DNA from: Cordia subcordata | Taxonomy: Eukaryota; Streptophyta; Magnoliopsida; Boraginales; Cordiaceae | Length of the DNA: 64,000 bases | Direction of reading: 5' to 3' | Assembly (NCBI GenBank): GCA_028554755.1 | Contig: JAPTOF010000024.1 | Location: forward strand, 3,472,001-3,536,000 | Part shown: in pieces, positions 44,412 through 56,680 of the stretch | Layout: each line of letters begins with the position of its first letter | Position numbering within the stretch: the stretch's first letter is position 1 | The notes under the pieces: generated by a model | The model's database searches: none | What the model was told of the DNA's origin: nothing | The model's input: the letters and a program-made list of their open reading frames with translations, nothing else | Position numbers and translations under genes: made by a program

Positions 44412-46439
44412 AAAATACTTGGCCAAAAATGGCCAAAATATACACAAAAGACATTTTTGTCCTAAGATATACACTTACATTCTCTCTCTTCATTACACTA
44501 CACACTTCATCATTATACCAGACATTCTCTCTCCTGTCATCTTGCCCTCACTTTATCGACTAAAACCTAACATTTCATATCACACACTCTTTTAATTTCT
44601 CTCACTTGCATTTGTTTTTTTGGGATCAAAAAGTCTTCGTGTTTTATTTCTCTAAAATTTAGCCAATAAATTTTACACAAATTTCACTGCAAAAAAGTTG
44701 TTTGTGAAATAAAATAAATTCACACAATCATATATAATGTAGCACCGATTCAAATTTTGTTTTATAAACCTTTACGTTAAAATATTATGAAAAAGTTTAA
44801 GATTATAAAATGTTAATATAATTATAACAAATGATTTAATAGATAATCGTCCTAACTTCATTCATTATGAGAAAATAGTTGCTTTTTTAGATGTGAGTTT
44901 TTTAATGGCTTCATAGGTAAAAAGGCTGATAAAAGTCTTATGTACCGACTTTCAATTCATTATATGATTGAGAAGCAATCAGAGTCATTGTTGTCAATTA
45001 AAAAATCTACACTAAAAACTAAAAACACTAAAAGCTAGTTTAAAAGGTTAAAATTGCCAGCCTTGATTGGAAAAAACAATCTAACACTAAAAGCTAATAA
45101 GAGATAGGGGTGGAGCCAAAAATTTAACTTTGAAAGGGCTAAAACTTAATTAAGGCAGTATTAAATATTTTAATTATAACAAAATATAAAAAGATAATAT
45201 TTAGGAAAACAAAACAAGTAAAAGAATGTTAACTAATTCAGCTAATGAAGTTGAACTCATCAAATAGAAAATATCAATTATCGTATTTATATGAATACAA
45301 TAGCAATTCATTTTACCATATAGAAAATCAAGTTACTATTTAGAAAGTTAGGGTGAATAGACACACAATATTATGTTTAACCCTTAAATATTTTGTTAAA
45401 AGGTTCAAAAGGCTTATCTGTATTGGCTTATTTTTTTATAAAAAAAAAAACACACATACTTTTTTATAACACTTGAAAAAGTGTATTTTAGAGTTTGATC
45501 TTTTTAAAAAATTATTCCAAAAACTTATTAGGAAAAAAGAGTATTTCCATTAAAAAGTACTTTTTTTATATAAAGATTCCAACATTAATTAATAATTTGT
45601 ATGCCCAAAATAAATGATCCCTAGATTCAAGCTTTAAAATTGCCCAACTAAAAGATAAACAAATTAAGAATTTCTAGAAATTTATCCGCTAAGATTAAGT
45701 ACTCATTATAAAAATTTGACCACTTCAATATCATTTTAAATAACTAAAGAAACTCACTAAAATATCATAAGTAGCTCTACTCTTATAAGAGAGACTATTT
45801 TACTAAACAACAAAATTAGAATAGATAATCTTTGACAGGGTCAAAAATATTAAAAACCTATTTTTATGTGTTATTGAACATGATTAAGTGTCTCAAGTTT
45901 AAAATTTTGAACTACTCTCTAATTAGAGAAGAAACAAGTCGTCAATAATTAGAGGTAGAAGTTGCCATTTCTAATCTAGGGGTAGCTATTTCCTCTCTTC
46001 CTCTCTCTCCCACTCTCTATATACATAAACATACACACATACATACATATATTTGAAAAGAAATCATAATAGATATATTTAGAATATACATATATATATA
46101 TTGTCTTATAGTTTTATGTCTTATAGTTTTAACTACAATTGTCAATAATTATTGATAATTTAATTTTCTGTACTAATAGTTGAGAACAAAATTTTCATTG
46201 TATACATGGCATATCATGAATTAGTAATTGCTTCCAATGTTTTTTTAAACTTTCCCCTTTTAAGATACAATTCAAAAAAGATGAATAATGTTGACTCTAG
46301 TTAGAGACATAAACCATTGTATATAATTTTCATAAATATATCGATTTTTTTGGGCCAAACATTTACACATTTATTTCACATAGGACTCTTTGATATCAAC
46401 GTGACTACTAATTAGATTTAGTTTTAGGATTAGATTATG
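44412..46439. other. AT-rich host interval, no gene recognised
   Basis: Non-coding on both strands. TE-derived scraps are likely, for instance AGGGGTGGAGCCAAAAATTT near 45107, a phrase common at the ends of plant repeats, but no boundaries can be fixed. Confidence 0.4.
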
Positions 46440-46740
46440 TCGTGTATATAGGTTGAACAGGAAATTTTTATTGATATTGGAAAATGTTACAAAAGGTTGA
46501 AAGGATACAACGAAACAGAGTTAAATTGTAAAGAAAAGGCACGCACACCTAGCAATTACAATTTGGAGTCTTAATAGATCCAGAAAGCAAACACAATAAT
46601 TATAAAGTCTGAAAAGAAAAGAAAAGTTTGCAAACACAATAATGCTGTTGGGTCATGCGTTCAACTTTATCTCCTTTTGAGAAACTACTTGAAAGTAGTT
46701 TGTCTTCTTTTGATGGTGGATTTATCATGGGTTTGGCACT
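46440..46740 (-). other. Relic related to pararetrovirus non-coding region
   Basis: AATTTTTATTGATATTGG, then TACAAAAGG...AACGAAACAGAG and GTCTGAAAAGAAAAGAAAAG, resemble 58785-58960 of the endogenous caulimovirid in order and orientation. The relic is strongly diverged and contains no coding part. Homology is judged by eye only. Confidence 0.5.
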
Positions 46741-47386
46741 ATTCACCTTTTGAAATATTTTGTTTTTTGAGAAAAGGGACTTGAGTTAAGTGCTAAAAAC
46801 CTAACAGTGTCAAATCTATTTGAGTATAGAACCTTCAATTAATATTTATGTGTGTATGTGTGTAAGGGTATTTTCATGGAAAAGTCATTTTATCACTCGT
46901 CACATGCATCAATATGATCATAAATTATTTTATTAAAATTGTACGTTATCATTTATTTCTTTAATTGACCTTTTGAAAAGCACTGGAACGCATTAATTTT
47001 TGTTTTGTTAAATTACTTATAAAACCCGTTCTTTGAATAGTCTAACTTAAAACAGTGAGGAAATAATAGTCTTATTAGGCTCAAAGCATCAAAGTCCTAT
47101 CACATCTCTATCCCACTTTCCCACCTTTGTAACCGATTCATGCCTTAGATGTACAGTTAAATCTTCAGCTTCACCCAGTTCTAAACTCCAAGGCACTAGT
47201 TTTTCTTTTCTTCTTTTTCTTTTTCTAGCTCAATATAATTCAAGCTTTGTTGTTTAAATTTATTTACTTTCTTTTGTCTTTTTTTGTTTGAATTGATTTA
47301 TTGACTAGGCATCAATATTTTGGTTTCATGTTTGGTTGGCTATTTATTGGGCTGATAGTAAATTCATTATCATTAATGTTGATATT

Positions 47387-47446
<60 letters not shown>

Positions 47447-48500
47447 ATTATTATTATTATTATTAGTATTATTAGTATTATTATTGTTATTATTCTTATA
47501 TTACTTTTAAGTAACGTCGAGAAGTGAATTCTAAGTCACAAAAAGGAAAACTCACATAAATAGGGGGCTGTATTTTGATACTGTTAGAATGAAAACTTCC
47601 GTTACTATAAGATCAAGTGGTTGAAATGGGAAGGTTTTGACCAAGTAAGTAATGGTTATGTGAAGGAAAAATTTGAAATTTGTTAAAGATGATGACTTGT
47701 ATAATGTTCTTTAAGGAAAAGAGATGGAAAAAAAAGAAAAAGAAAAAATGTTGGTAGCTTAAAGCTGCGATTTATTAGTGAAAATTGTGCAGAATAGCAA
47801 TGTTTTTAAAATTTAAACATCAAACCCCAGTTCCTAAAACTCTTTTACAACAATAATTATTAAACGGAGGGATCTTATTGAAAAGAAGATTAGTTGGACA
47901 ACTGGCAATAGAGCAGGTTGATATTTATTGAGATAGATGGCTGCCAAGCAAGGGACTGATTCAAAGGCCTCCAAAATACTAATTATTATGTGATAACTGT
48001 TTGGCAATTGATCCATCTTAGAAGTCAATTAGCAAAGAACAAGCAATTGAAGAATTGTGAACACCTTTAATGAGAACCCGTTCAACTAACAAGGGACAAC
48101 TGCATATAAATATTGGATTTTAGTCCTCATTTTGGCTACTTTTGTATTTGTCTATTGCCAAATGACTCTTATTGTGTTCTTTTATCTAAATGTTCCCAAT
48201 GATGATTTACAATCTTGTGTTCCATTTTTTAGGTTTGAGCCTCACTCAGTTTGGTTAAAATATGAGTTTTTTAGGGATGGTAAATATTAGCCTACATTGT
48301 GACTTAGAATTGGTACTCCCACTGAAGTATTTTATTTTATTTTATTTTTGTACGCACACAAATGTGAAAGAGTGAAAGTTCAAGGATGCATGAGATTCGG
48401 AAGGTTAATATGTAAAGATATTGTCAAATTTCATGAGATCATGTGCTTTGATTAAGTGAACAAGCCATTTGGTGCTACAATTTCAAGATATTGGCAAGTA
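46741..48500. other. AT-rich host interval with microsatellite
   Basis: No gene recognised. It contains the GTT/ATT microsatellite at 47388-47503. Hydrophobic frames there (poly-Leu or poly-Val) are repeat translations. Confidence 0.4.
47388..47503. repeat. (TTG)n-(TTA)n compound microsatellite
   Basis: About 19-20 TTG units to 47446, followed by interrupted ATT units to about 47503. Confidence 0.95.
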
Positions 48501-48505
48501 ATGAC

Positions 48506-49924
48506 TGATAAGTCTGAAATAAGCCTTTAACTGATAGTTATTTGCACTTAATTTTGGAATTAAATGCTTCTTAATTTGTGCTTTTTAATGTGTTTTTGCA
48601 TATTTATGCTTAGAAAAAGGACCTAGAGGCATTATATATAGATTCAAAGGACTTTTAGACGTGTTTGTTGATGATAAAATTATTCTACTACCTTGGAAAA
48701 TGCCATGGGAAGTCTATGTGGGATTCACCGAGCTTTAACCAGAGCTTGGAGATATTTTTGTAGCACTTTTGGAAAATATTTGCATTGAAGACTTACCATA
48801 TTTTGGAAAGGAAGGAAATTAATTCTAGAAGACTTTTATTTTATTAAGAATTTTAATTAAGGATTTTTACCTTTTTATTTTCTTTAGCTTTTAAAGAGTT
48901 TATTTATCCAATAAGGGCTCTAATTAGGAATTTCTTCTATATATTTTCCTATAAACGTTTTATAGAGACATCTAGACTTTATTCAGAAAATACTTTGCAG
49001 AAAGTTTTTTCTCTTTAGGCGTCCAATCCATGTCCATGGAGTTCCAAACTTCTTTCTAGCTAAAGGTTAATCTCGATTTTGGTTCTGCAAAATTCCGTGA
49101 GATCTAACTAATCTGTCCTTTCACTTTTATTTTGGTATTTATATATTTACTGTTTTAAGAATTCATATAGTCTTGTGATTGTTTAATTCGCTGGCAAGTA
49201 TTCAATTGCACGATGATAGATAGCCAAATAGAATAATTTAATTAATCTAAGAATAGTGGCAATTAGATCTCCTGTGTAAACACATAATCTAATTGAACGA
49301 TTGTCGTGAGAGAATCGACTTTTAGAATCAGGTTTTTTTAAAGCCTAGTGCTGTTATTAGATAAACCTTGTGGGTATCTTGGGAGGTTAAACCGTCTAAA
49401 AAGTAAGGAGATAGCGGGAAAAATTGTAGGGGGTTTAATCCGTTATCAATATTGTAAGGAAAGATGAGGTTGTAAGGTCGTGCTGACGACCATAACTGAT
49501 TTATCAAAATAGGTGAAAGTTATTTTTATGTCTAGGATTGGATTTGTTGACCAAAATTGACATTAAACCCAAGGCTAAGCTTAATTCCCATTGATTTCTT
49601 GTTTAATATTGATTTTCTAGCATTTACATAAGTGTAGATTACATACTTAGGTTAAATTTTATTATTATTTATGTTTTTCTATTTTTTGCCCAATTATGTG
49701 TCCACGCTTCGCGATCCAGTGTACTAGACAGTTTTGATTAGTTTGTTTCTTTCCGAATAAAAACCCTTTTTTTATTATGACTTGTTTGATTAATCTACTT
49801 GGCATAATTAGCATATTCTAAATTCCCCAATCCTTATGAACTCGACATTTTCTCACCGCATACACAAATTAAAGTTGCAAGGTAAGATATAAGAATTTAT
49901 TTTTTGTGGTTTTGACGCCCATCA
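48506..49924 (+). repeat. 5' LTR of gypsy element F
   Basis: It starts TGATAAGTCTGAAATAAGCC and ends ...TTGACGCCCATCA, 1419 bases. It is followed by AATTTTGATGATGTTGTCGT, a degenerate form of the PBS-proximal block of elements C and D. ATGAC at 48501-48505 is the candidate left TSD. No 3' LTR with this start was found before the pararetrovirus, so the element is truncated. Confidence 0.7.
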
Positions 49925-50235
49925 AATTTTGATGATGTTGTCGTAGATTGGTGCTAAAATTATTGCTTTTTATGACCAGGTTAAATCAAATAAATGAATT
50001 GCATTTTGGTCCCGAGATTGAAAAGACCGCAAAGAGCTTAAAAAAGAGGCAAAGTTGCATAAACAACTTGAGAAACAATCTGAAACATCACAAGCTTTCT
50101 CCAAATCATTCGGTGAGTCCGAAAAAGAAGAGGAGATGGCCAAAAATAATAGAAATTGTGCAAATTAGTTGCTATCCCTATGAATCAACCATCCCTTTGC
50201 ATCACTTATCCGGAGCTTAATGTCAATCTCGAGTT
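49925..50235 (+). other. Leader of gypsy element F
   Basis: Region between the LTR and gag. The 90-codon frame at 49948-50220 is basic and not recognised. Confidence 0.5.
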
Positions 50236-51340
50236 AAAATGGGATTAGTTCGTCTTTTGCCTACTTTTCATGGGTTGGAAAATGAAGATCCCCATAAATA
50301 TTCCACATAGTTTGTTCAATTATGAGACCTAATAGTATAACGGAAGACCAAATTAAATTAAGAGCATTTCCTTTTCCCTTGGCAGATTGGGCAAAAGAAT
50401 GGTTATTCTATCTTCCATCCGGTTTTGTCATTACTTAGGGGGATATGGCTAGAGCTTTCTTTGATAAATTCTTTCCTACTTCTAGAGGCGTGGTAATTAC
50501 GAAAGAAATTTGTGCCATCAAGCAAAGGGATTTGGAGTTGCTTTATGATTATTGGGAGAGATTCAAGAGACTTTTGTGCAAGTTGCCCCTAACATGAGAT
50601 TTGTGAACAGTCTCTTATCCAATACTTTTACGAGGATTGCTTCCAATTGAGAGAAAGATGATGAATGCTACAAGTGAAGGTGTCATTGTCAATAAAACAC
50701 CTCAACAAGCTAGAGACTTGATTTCCATCACGGCTGCAAACTCGCAGTAATTTGAGGATAGATAGGAGCCTTCACAAAGGGTTAATAAGGTAAGTGTTTC
50801 ATCTTTAGATTCGAAGTTAACTCAACTAATTTCTCTCGTTCAAAGTTTCATAGTAAGTCGTAATATTCCAATTCAAAAAGTTTGTAGAATTTGTGCCATG
50901 GTGAGACACCTAACTAATATATGTCCTACGCTCTAAGAGGAGGATCCCCAACATACCAATGCTGTAGGAGGATTTTTTGGTCCGCCATAGCAAAGATATG
51001 ATCCTTTTTCGAATACATACAATCCTAGTTGGAGGGACCGCCCAAATTTGAGATATAGAATGAGTCCACAAAATTATAATTCACCAAATCCACAATACTT
51101 TTAGCCATAGTCAGCTCCACCACTGCAGCATGCACCTTCAAGTTCAGGTACTTCTCTTGAGGATATTATGAAATCTCTTGCTTTTAACAATCAACAATTT
51201 CAATAGGAAAGGAGGGCAAGCATAAACAATTTGGAGACCCAAAAGAGCCAATTGGAAACATCCATAAGTAGGTTAGAGTCCCGTGGTAAATTATCTTCTC
51301 AAATGATTGTTAATCTAAAGGAGAATGCATGGACAATCAC
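50236..51340 (+). pseudogene. Gypsy F gag with zinc knuckle
   Basis: The conserved start block LPTFHGLENEDPHKY lies near 50257-50300, followed by capsid-like blocks in shifting frames (LRAFPFPLADWAKEW-like, AFFDKFFPTSRG-like). A CX2CX4HX4C knuckle, CRICAMVRHLTNIC, is at 50883-50924. Gln/Pro-rich and coiled-coil-like sequence follows. Multiple stops. Confidence 0.75.
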
Positions 51341-51599
51341 TTTGAGAAGTGAAAAAAAAGCTACTAGACAGCCATTGTTAGACTAGGCGTGGGCAACAAA
51401 GTTGACAGCCCCTGAAACAAAGAAAAAAAATGGAAATAAAGGCGCAGAACATGATGAAAAGGGGGGGCAGCAATGAATTAGAGCCTAAAAATGGTATGGA
51501 GCTAGTGGCTAAGCCTCCTTTTCCTGAAAGATTTGCAAAGTCCAAAAAAGAGAAGGAAGAGAAGGAGATCTTTGACATTTTTCACAAAATTGAGATAAA

Positions 51600-52285
51600 T
51601 ATTCCATATCTTGATGTGATTAAGCGAATACCTCGCCATTTGAAATTTTCTTAACGAGTTGTGCATGGACAAAAAGAAACTTGATGGTAATGAGAAGATG
51701 AACGTGGGGTAGAATATCTCTATTGTGCTTAAAAAGGATCTGCCACCAAAGTGCAAGGACCTAGGTATATTTCCTATTTCATGTAAAATAGCCTCTCTAG
51801 GTATTAAGAAAGCTATGTCTGATCTAGAAGCAACTATTAATGCCATGCCTAAGGCTATTTATGCTGCTTTAAGTGCAGGACCCTCGATAGTAAGACCTTT
51901 GAAAGAAACAAGAGTTGTTATTCAATTAGCTTATAGGTTTCTGGTTTATCCTGAATGTGTCCTAGAAGATGTTTTAGTGCGTGTAGATGATTTTACATTT
52001 CTTGCTAATTTTTACATGTTTAATATGGAGGAAGATTCATCTTCTAAATCTTGTGAAATTATGTTAGGAAGACCTTTTTTTAGTATAGCTAGGATAAACA
52101 TTAATGTGCATAATGGTATTCTTACTATGAAGTTTGATGGAAATATTGTTAAATTTGATGTCTATAATGACATGAAAAATCCTTGTGAAGTGTCTTGTGT
52201 TTTTGCTTTAAAAACGATTGATGATAATAAACTAAGTGTTACCTCTTGTGAAAGTCCCACTCTTGAAAAATCAAAAGAATTTTAA
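51600..52285 (+). pseudogene. Gypsy F aspartic protease, active-site block altered
   Basis: An open frame from 51725 reads LPPKCKDLGIFPISCKIASL, LEATINAMPKAIYAALSAGP, YPECVLEDVLVRVDDF and EIMLGRPFFSIARININVHN, the Athila/Tat protease with its preceding linker. The active-site block is DLEAT instead of DLGAS, so it is probably inactive although the frame is long. Confidence 0.8.
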
Positions 52286-52980
52286 GAAGACTTTTGTAGA
52301 TAACACTAACTTGCAGGAACCAATTGCCATGTAAAGGGAATCAGAATAAGCCAATGGAAAAAACTCAAAACCAATTGAATCCACCTATGATGGATAATAG
52401 GGGTGCACATAGGAAGTTACAAACCCAAGAGTTGAAGAAGAGGAAAAACAATGCTCATAAGAAGGTACAAATCTGCAAGGAAAAGAAAAAGAGCTTGCAA
52501 AATAAAGTTATTGCCAGAAAACAATTTTTGGTTGGACGAAAATTGATGTGCATAATGGTATTCTCACAATGAAGTTTGACAAAGACATTGTTAAATTTGA
52601 TGTCTATTATGGCATGAAAAATCCTAGTGAGGTGTCTTGTGTTTTTGCTTTAGAAACAGTTGATGATAATAAGCTAACTGTTACTTTTTGTGAAAGTCTA
52701 CTCTAGAAAAACGAAAAGAATTTAAGAAAACTTTTGCACGTAACATTAACTTGTGGGAACCAATTGCCATATGGGAGAATTGGAAAAAGCCAATGGAAGA
52801 AATTCAAAGCCATTTGAATCCACTTACGGTGGATAAGAGGGGTGCACATAGAAAGTTACAACCCCAAGAGTTGGAGAAGAGGAAAAACAATGCTCATAAG
52901 AAGGCACAAATCCGCAAGGAAAAGAAAAAGAGCTTGCAAGATAAAGTTATTGCTAGAAAACAATTTTTAGTTGGATAAAA
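52105..52980 (+). repeat. Tandem duplication of about 440 bp spanning a pol deletion
   Basis: The block starting TGTGCATAATGGTATTCT occurs at 52105 and 52547, and its end CAATTTTT(G/A)GTTGGA at 52522 and 52961. Each copy joins the protease end directly to an integrase C-terminal-like basic stretch (NNAHKK.QI.KEKKKSLQ). So RT, RNase H and the integrase core were deleted before the segment was duplicated. Confidence 0.8.
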
Positions 52981-53250
52981 AGCTTTATATCATCACTCTG
53001 GTTTTAAATTTTTTTCTTGATGATCCATGGACTAGATGGTTAGGCCTTTTTGTTATTACTAAATTGTTTTCTTGTGGTGTAGTTGAAGTGAAGGGATTGA
53101 GCAATGACAAAGTCATCAAAGTTGATAGACATTGTTTAAAGCCCGTCCATGAGAGAGTTGAGCTGAAAAAGCCTTAGGATACAACTCAGATAAATTGGCT
53201 ATGTCGAGTCAATGACGTTAAATAAATGCGCTAGTGGGAGGCGACCACGG
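52980..53250 (+). pseudogene. Gypsy F integrase C-terminal end
   Basis: GVVEVKGLSNDKVIKVDRHC followed by LKP at 53073-53150 matches the chromatin-proximal end of gypsy pol (W.G.F.V..V...GAVE..). The block GACGTTAAATAAATGCGCTA, then GTGGGAGGCGACC, follows at about 53212, the same post-pol block as at 2070. Confidence 0.7.
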
Positions 53251-53865
53251 AGTTAAAAAATTTTAATTTTGAGTCTTCTAGTGTGTTTTAGTTGATTTTT
53301 GAAATTTCTTTTCCATTTTTTTCAATTATTTTTCATCTTATTCTTCCTTGTGTACCTTAACTTTGATCTAAAATTGTTATGAGAAGGTTTTGATATTGGT
53401 AGGAGAGAGGTGCTTTAGAAAATTGGTGCATTTTTATGGAGCTTTTTGAAAAATTGGGCATTGGACACTTAGGCGTACCCACTCAAATGCACTGAGCTAT
53501 TTTAAAGCTTTTATAAAACCAGCCCTAACTTTTTTTTTCTATTTTCAATTCCACCTTATCTTTTTTTTCACCAGACAGTTGTCGCACCCACCTATATAAC
53601 CACTACCAAAAACCTCTATAATTCCGTAGTAATATCACAAAACACATGGGACAGAAGCGACAAGCAAAGAAAACACCATAGAATTCACAAAAAAAGCCAA
53701 AAGAACAAGATCAAAATCGATCCACCACCCTCCATCGTGCAACTAACGACGCCGTTGCTTCCCTAGCCCTCACGTTGCTTCCCAATTCACTTTTTCACAT
53801 AGTAGGTCCCAGATTTAAAGTGTCCAACCTCATGTGCTTCGGATTCTAATCGTGTGCATTCATTA
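53251..53865. other. 3' scrap of element F and unassigned sequence
   Basis: A T-rich stretch is probably the start of the element F 3' non-coding region. 53570-53860 is of unknown origin. No 3' LTR. Confidence 0.4.
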
Positions 53866-53869
53866 TGGC

Positions 53870-54190
53870 CTGTGTAATTATAAGGCAAATTGTGGTTAAC
53901 TTCGCCACAAGTATCTCTTGTTACTATATATCAGATCCATTGAAGGGCTTTGTTAAGCGGTTTGTAATTTATAACCATTCTTGGAGCGTCTCTTTCAATC
54001 TCAGCGGCATTGTTAACAAAGAAAGTCGAGCAACTCCAAGGGCTTTTACTGGGTCTAATAAGGCCTTTTTTTTTAATATAATCATCGATGTATTGTCCAT
54101 GAAGTTCAAAAAGTTATTCATTCATTTGGATCGGTTGAGATTTTGTAAGGATCATGGTTTCAGAAAATTCTTTAGTATATGGGAGAGAGA
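53870..54190 (-). pseudogene. EPRV reverse transcriptase, N-terminal end
   Basis: The minus strand shows the RT entry blocks (IRPSKSPWS-type and a short NYKPLN-type motif), with at least one stop and a frame change. It stops at about 53870. The continuation is at the other end of the element (61430). Not functional. Confidence 0.6.
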
Positions 54191-54449
54191 CTTCATGATG
54201 TTTTCTTTGCCAGGAGGCTGTTGGGTTTGAATGACAAACTTCTAAAATTAATGTATCTTGAAAAGCTTGGACCTGTTGGAATTCTGGATTATTGAGTTGT
54301 TATTCAATTCTTTTAAATTCCAGATCATCTTTAAGGAAATTAATTTGGGAGGATTTCTTTTGGATTAAATTAAGTTGTTTTTTATCAATTACCATATTCT
54401 TGAGAAAGTCGAGAAGGTTAAGGTATCTTTCTTGAGAGGGGTCGATAAA

Positions 54450-54780
54450 ATCAAAAAGGATATTTTGTGAGAACATTTTTGAATAAATTCTTTTTGAAGA
54501 AACTGAAAAGGATTGAATTAAATTAAGAAAAGGAGTTCCTAAAATTAAATCTGAATTGAGATTTTTGATAAGAAGAAAGTTAGTTTTAATACATATTCCA
54601 TTTTTACAAATAAGAATGTTAGTTTATATTTAATATGAAGTTTGGAACCATTTGCTGCAGTAACTCGTTCTTTGGTTTTTCAAAATATTTTGTTCGGATA
54701 AGGCCTTCTTGTATACAACTCATGTCAGCGCCTGAGTCTATAAGTGCAATAAAGTTAAAAGTTTCATGTTTATTAATCAC
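54450..54780 (-). pseudogene. EPRV aspartic protease
   Basis: The active-site block DSGADMSC is readable at about 54720-54745 and the ILGTPFL-type flap block about 150 bases downstream on the minus strand. Frames are broken between the blocks. Confidence 0.7.
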
Positions 54781-55389
54781 AAGAGTGATAGTAGTTATCC
54801 ATTTTTGGCAGGTTACTTGCGAAAATATCCTAAAAAATTTATCATCAGGATTTGAGGTAGAAGCTTCTTCATGTGATTCAGTCGAAGATTTTGCTGGGGG
54901 TTTTAAATGTATGACTTGATTAATATTTTGGATTTCAGATTTAATTTGTACAATTTCTCTTTTTTATTCTTGGACTTCATTTTAAAGGTCTTGAATTGTG
55001 ATTTCTTTTGGTTTAGTATGTCTATTTAAAATTTCTTTAATATCATAGATTTGAGGTTTAGTTTTTGAAGAGGAAGGTTCTTTGGAGGCAAGTCTTGTGT
55101 GGTTTGGACAAGTTCTTTAAAAATTTTAAGGTATTCTATTTGTTTTTCAGAGGAGTCAAGGAAAGCTACAAATTCAAGCAGTTGATCTATTGTAGAACGT
55201 TTAATTAAGTTTTAATTTAGAGTACAATTTTGACAGGTACAATTTTTTGAGATGGGACATTCGTTATCAGAAGAAGAGGAGTATTCATTATAAGAAGTTA
55301 GTCTTGCAATTTCATCAATTTGGAAGGACTCTTCAGAGTCAGAGGAAGAAGGGGAAGAATTCGTATTCATGAGATTAAAGATTTGTTGT

Positions 55390-56680
55390 TGGATTTCTTT
55401 GTCAAGTTCAATAGCGTTTAGCTTTTGTTTTAATTTACACTAGTTTTTATAGTGGCTGGATTTGCCACGTTTATAGCACATTGGAGTTTTGAATTTCTTA
55501 GCAAAGTTAGATTTCTTTTTATCTTTTTTGAAAGAAAAGTTCTCTTTTTGATAAGGTTTGTTATCGTACTATTTTTTATATGTCTTCTCATAAGATTTCC
55601 TATATTTCTCTTTTGGCGAAGATTTTTTGGTAAAGGATCGAATAGGTTGGTATCCGAATTGTTTGCAAAAATTACCTAATTCTTTACGAGTAGTTATTCT
55701 TTGGCATTCAAGTTGATTTTTTATTCAAAGGTCAATACAGAGTTGAAGTCCAGTTTGATTTATAAAGGAGATTAATTGTCCATAAGTAAGGTTGTCATAT
55801 GAAATATTTCCATACATATCAATAATTTTGGTTTTAACCTTTTCAACGAAAAGAGGAGGAAGTCCGAAAAGAAATTTTTTTGTCTAGAAAGTATGATTGC
55901 GATCCTGGCGAAGCATAACTCTAGAGAGGAAAACATCTGTATATCACCTAAAATCTCTAAGAGTTTTACATTTGAGATTTGAAAGGGTTTCTATCAAACT
56001 ATCTTGAAGACCTTGCATGTTTCCTACAAAATGAAATGCAATTGAAGACAGAAGAGTGGGAACAGCGTCCAAAATCATTTGACCTTATTCGTTGAGGATA
56101 GGAGTATTATTGACGTCTTTTTTAACAGCAAAGAGAATGTTTTGGCGATCAGGGTCAGAAAGGTAACTATCCCACGACCCTTTGAGAATGTCGGTAAATC
56201 TAGACTTGAGCATTTGGGCAATTTGGACATCAGTTTTATTATGAAGTCAGAATACATTTGAAGCCATTGTCATTTCATGGAGGAGATTGAGAACTTCGTA
56301 GTCAGATTTGCCGTCTATATTCCATTCGTAAAGAGATCCTTCAAAGTATTGACTCTAAGAGAAATTTGCGCGTTCTTCGAATTGAATACCGACAGGAGTA
56401 GGTCGTGGATAGTAATTTGGTAGGGTATGGTGCGAACTTTGATGGGGACTGCGATGCATGGGAGAGGTAAAAGATTTAATTTGGGGTTCTTGCTCCGGTT
56501 GGGTAAATTGATGCTCTAGCTCAGCTATAGACTTATCATCAATCTCTGAGTCAGAAGTTTGATGAAGGACAGTAAGCTTATTTTGAGAAGGTTTATTCTG
56601 GGAAGGTTCTCGAATTTGGATACCCTTAGAAACAAGAGGTGTCTTTGAGGCATTTGAAGGCTCAGGGTCTACAACTTTAT
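55390..56680 (-). pseudogene. EPRV coat-protein region with damaged zinc knuckle
   Basis: On the minus strand an acidic and Ser-rich stretch surrounds a knuckle, CYKRGKSSHYKN, near 55455-55495. The second Cys of the usual CX2C pair is replaced by Arg. The region between is full of short frames. The coat assignment follows from the knuckle and the order between movement protein and protease. Confidence 0.6.

Noticed and set aside
44412..46439. Possible second MITE around 45420-45600 (AAAAGTGTATTT...AAAAAGTACTTTTT)
   Set aside because: Resembles the middle of the 43692-43918 MITE only through A/T runs. No TIRs or TSD found.
47301..47527. Long hydrophobic frames (poly-Leu, poly-Val/Ile) that look like membrane proteins
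   Set aside because: They are translations of the (TTG)n/(TTA)n microsatellite in different frames.
53865..54919. Plus-strand frames of 121 and 94 codons
   Set aside because: Antisense shadows of the minus-strand EPRV RT and protease motifs.
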